Shown here: one piece after another, positions 6,202 through 6,341 of the stretch
Layout: every line of letters begins with the position of its first letter
Position numbering within the stretch: position 1 is the first letter of the stretch
Assembly: GCA_903898475.1 (NCBI GenBank)
Contig: CAIUFU010000033.1
Location: 1-6,341, forward strand
Length of the DNA stretch: 6,341 bases
Direction: 5' to 3'
From: an uncultured Alphaproteobacteria bacterium
GTDB taxonomy: Bacteria; Pseudomonadota; Alphaproteobacteria; Rickettsiales; UBA1997
Notes under the pieces: generated by a model
The model's input: only the letters and a program-made list of their open reading frames with translations
Database searches by the model: none
Told to the model about the DNA's origin: nothing
Translations under genes and position numbers: made by a program

Positions 6202-6245
6202 TAAATTGAAATAAGCAAATAATTTATTATCAGTATTTCAATTTA
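6202..6245. promoter_or_regulatory. inverted repeat just upstream of fic, likely operator/promoter overlap
   Basis: Perfect 12-bp arms TAAATTGAAATA (6202-6213) and TATTTCAATTTA (6234-6245) flank a 20-bp spacer. Almost concentric with them is an inner dyad, ATAAT-TT-ATTAT (6219-6230). On the minus strand a GATAAT -10-like hexamer (6231-6226) lies inside the spacer, 36 bases before the fic ATG. An operator overlapping the promoter is the simplest reading, possibly bound by the winged helix of Fic itself (inference). With no G+C-rich stem, a terminator of an upstream minus-strand gene is less likely. Confidence 0.5.
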
Positions 6246-6341
6246 GAAGGCTTTTATGAAACAAAAGCAAGATTGAGAGGTGATATTTCAAAAATCATCT
6301 TCAGATTTTTCTCGATTTTTGATTTGATGCTTCAATTGCAA
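6246..6341. other. right-edge sequence without a supportable gene
   Basis: The last 96 bases hold no gene I can support. On the minus strand a frame is open from the window edge for 17 codons (ending KNREKSEDDF) to TGA at 6290-6288. This could be the tail of an upstream minus-strand gene lying outside the window, but it is too short to judge. A six-codon plus-strand ATG frame near 6256 ends at once and is not a gene. Confidence 0.3.

Noticed and set aside
1..6341. CRISPR array, complete insertion sequence, rRNA or tRNA
   Set aside because: I looked for regularly spaced repeats, transposase motifs with terminal inverted repeats, and conserved RNA blocks, and found none.

Overview
The window is an AT-rich bacterial chromosomal segment (roughly 35-42% GC by eye) with a short foreign-looking tip at its left end. 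Bases 1 to about 134 are 66% GC by my count. On the minus strand they read, without a stop, as the N-terminal part of BoxB, the oxygenase subunit of benzoyl-CoA 2,3-epoxidase. Immediately after this the composition drops to about 39% GC, and a plus-strand chalcone-isomerase-like gene begins without its own N-terminus. The join looks like an assembly chimera, or less likely a real recombination joint. The true host should be inferred only from the sequence to the right of it.

From the join onward the layout is: a 5'-truncated chalcone-isomerase-like gene (plus); a YfcH/TIGR01777-type SDR epimerase gene (minus) that converges on it with one base between the stops; a 216-bp divergent spacer holding two dyads, one of them a 62-bp imperfect palindrome resembling a REP/MITE-type repeat; a TIGR03862/HI0933-like FAD protein gene (plus); a 127-bp convergent spacer with a minus-strand terminator; a 588-codon gene of no recognisable family (minus); a 221-bp spacer; and a Fic-domain AMP-transferase gene (minus) with a strong inverted repeat just before its start.

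The host is probably an AT-rich proteobacterium. The YfcH-like, PP_4765-type flavoprotein and chalcone-isomerase-like genes are all families I associate with Proteobacteria. The Fic protein and the large charged ORFan would fit a host-associated lineage, but this is inference and I cannot name the group. None of the intact genes has a strong Shine-Dalgarno sequence.

The genes do not form one obvious pathway. The three left-hand genes are conserved proteins of poorly known role. The right-hand pair, Fic and the ORFan, are co-oriented but separated by 221 bp, so they are probably not a tight operon. The most novel content is the unrecognised 588-aa protein, the likely operator in front of fic, and the palindrome between yfcH and the flavoprotein gene.
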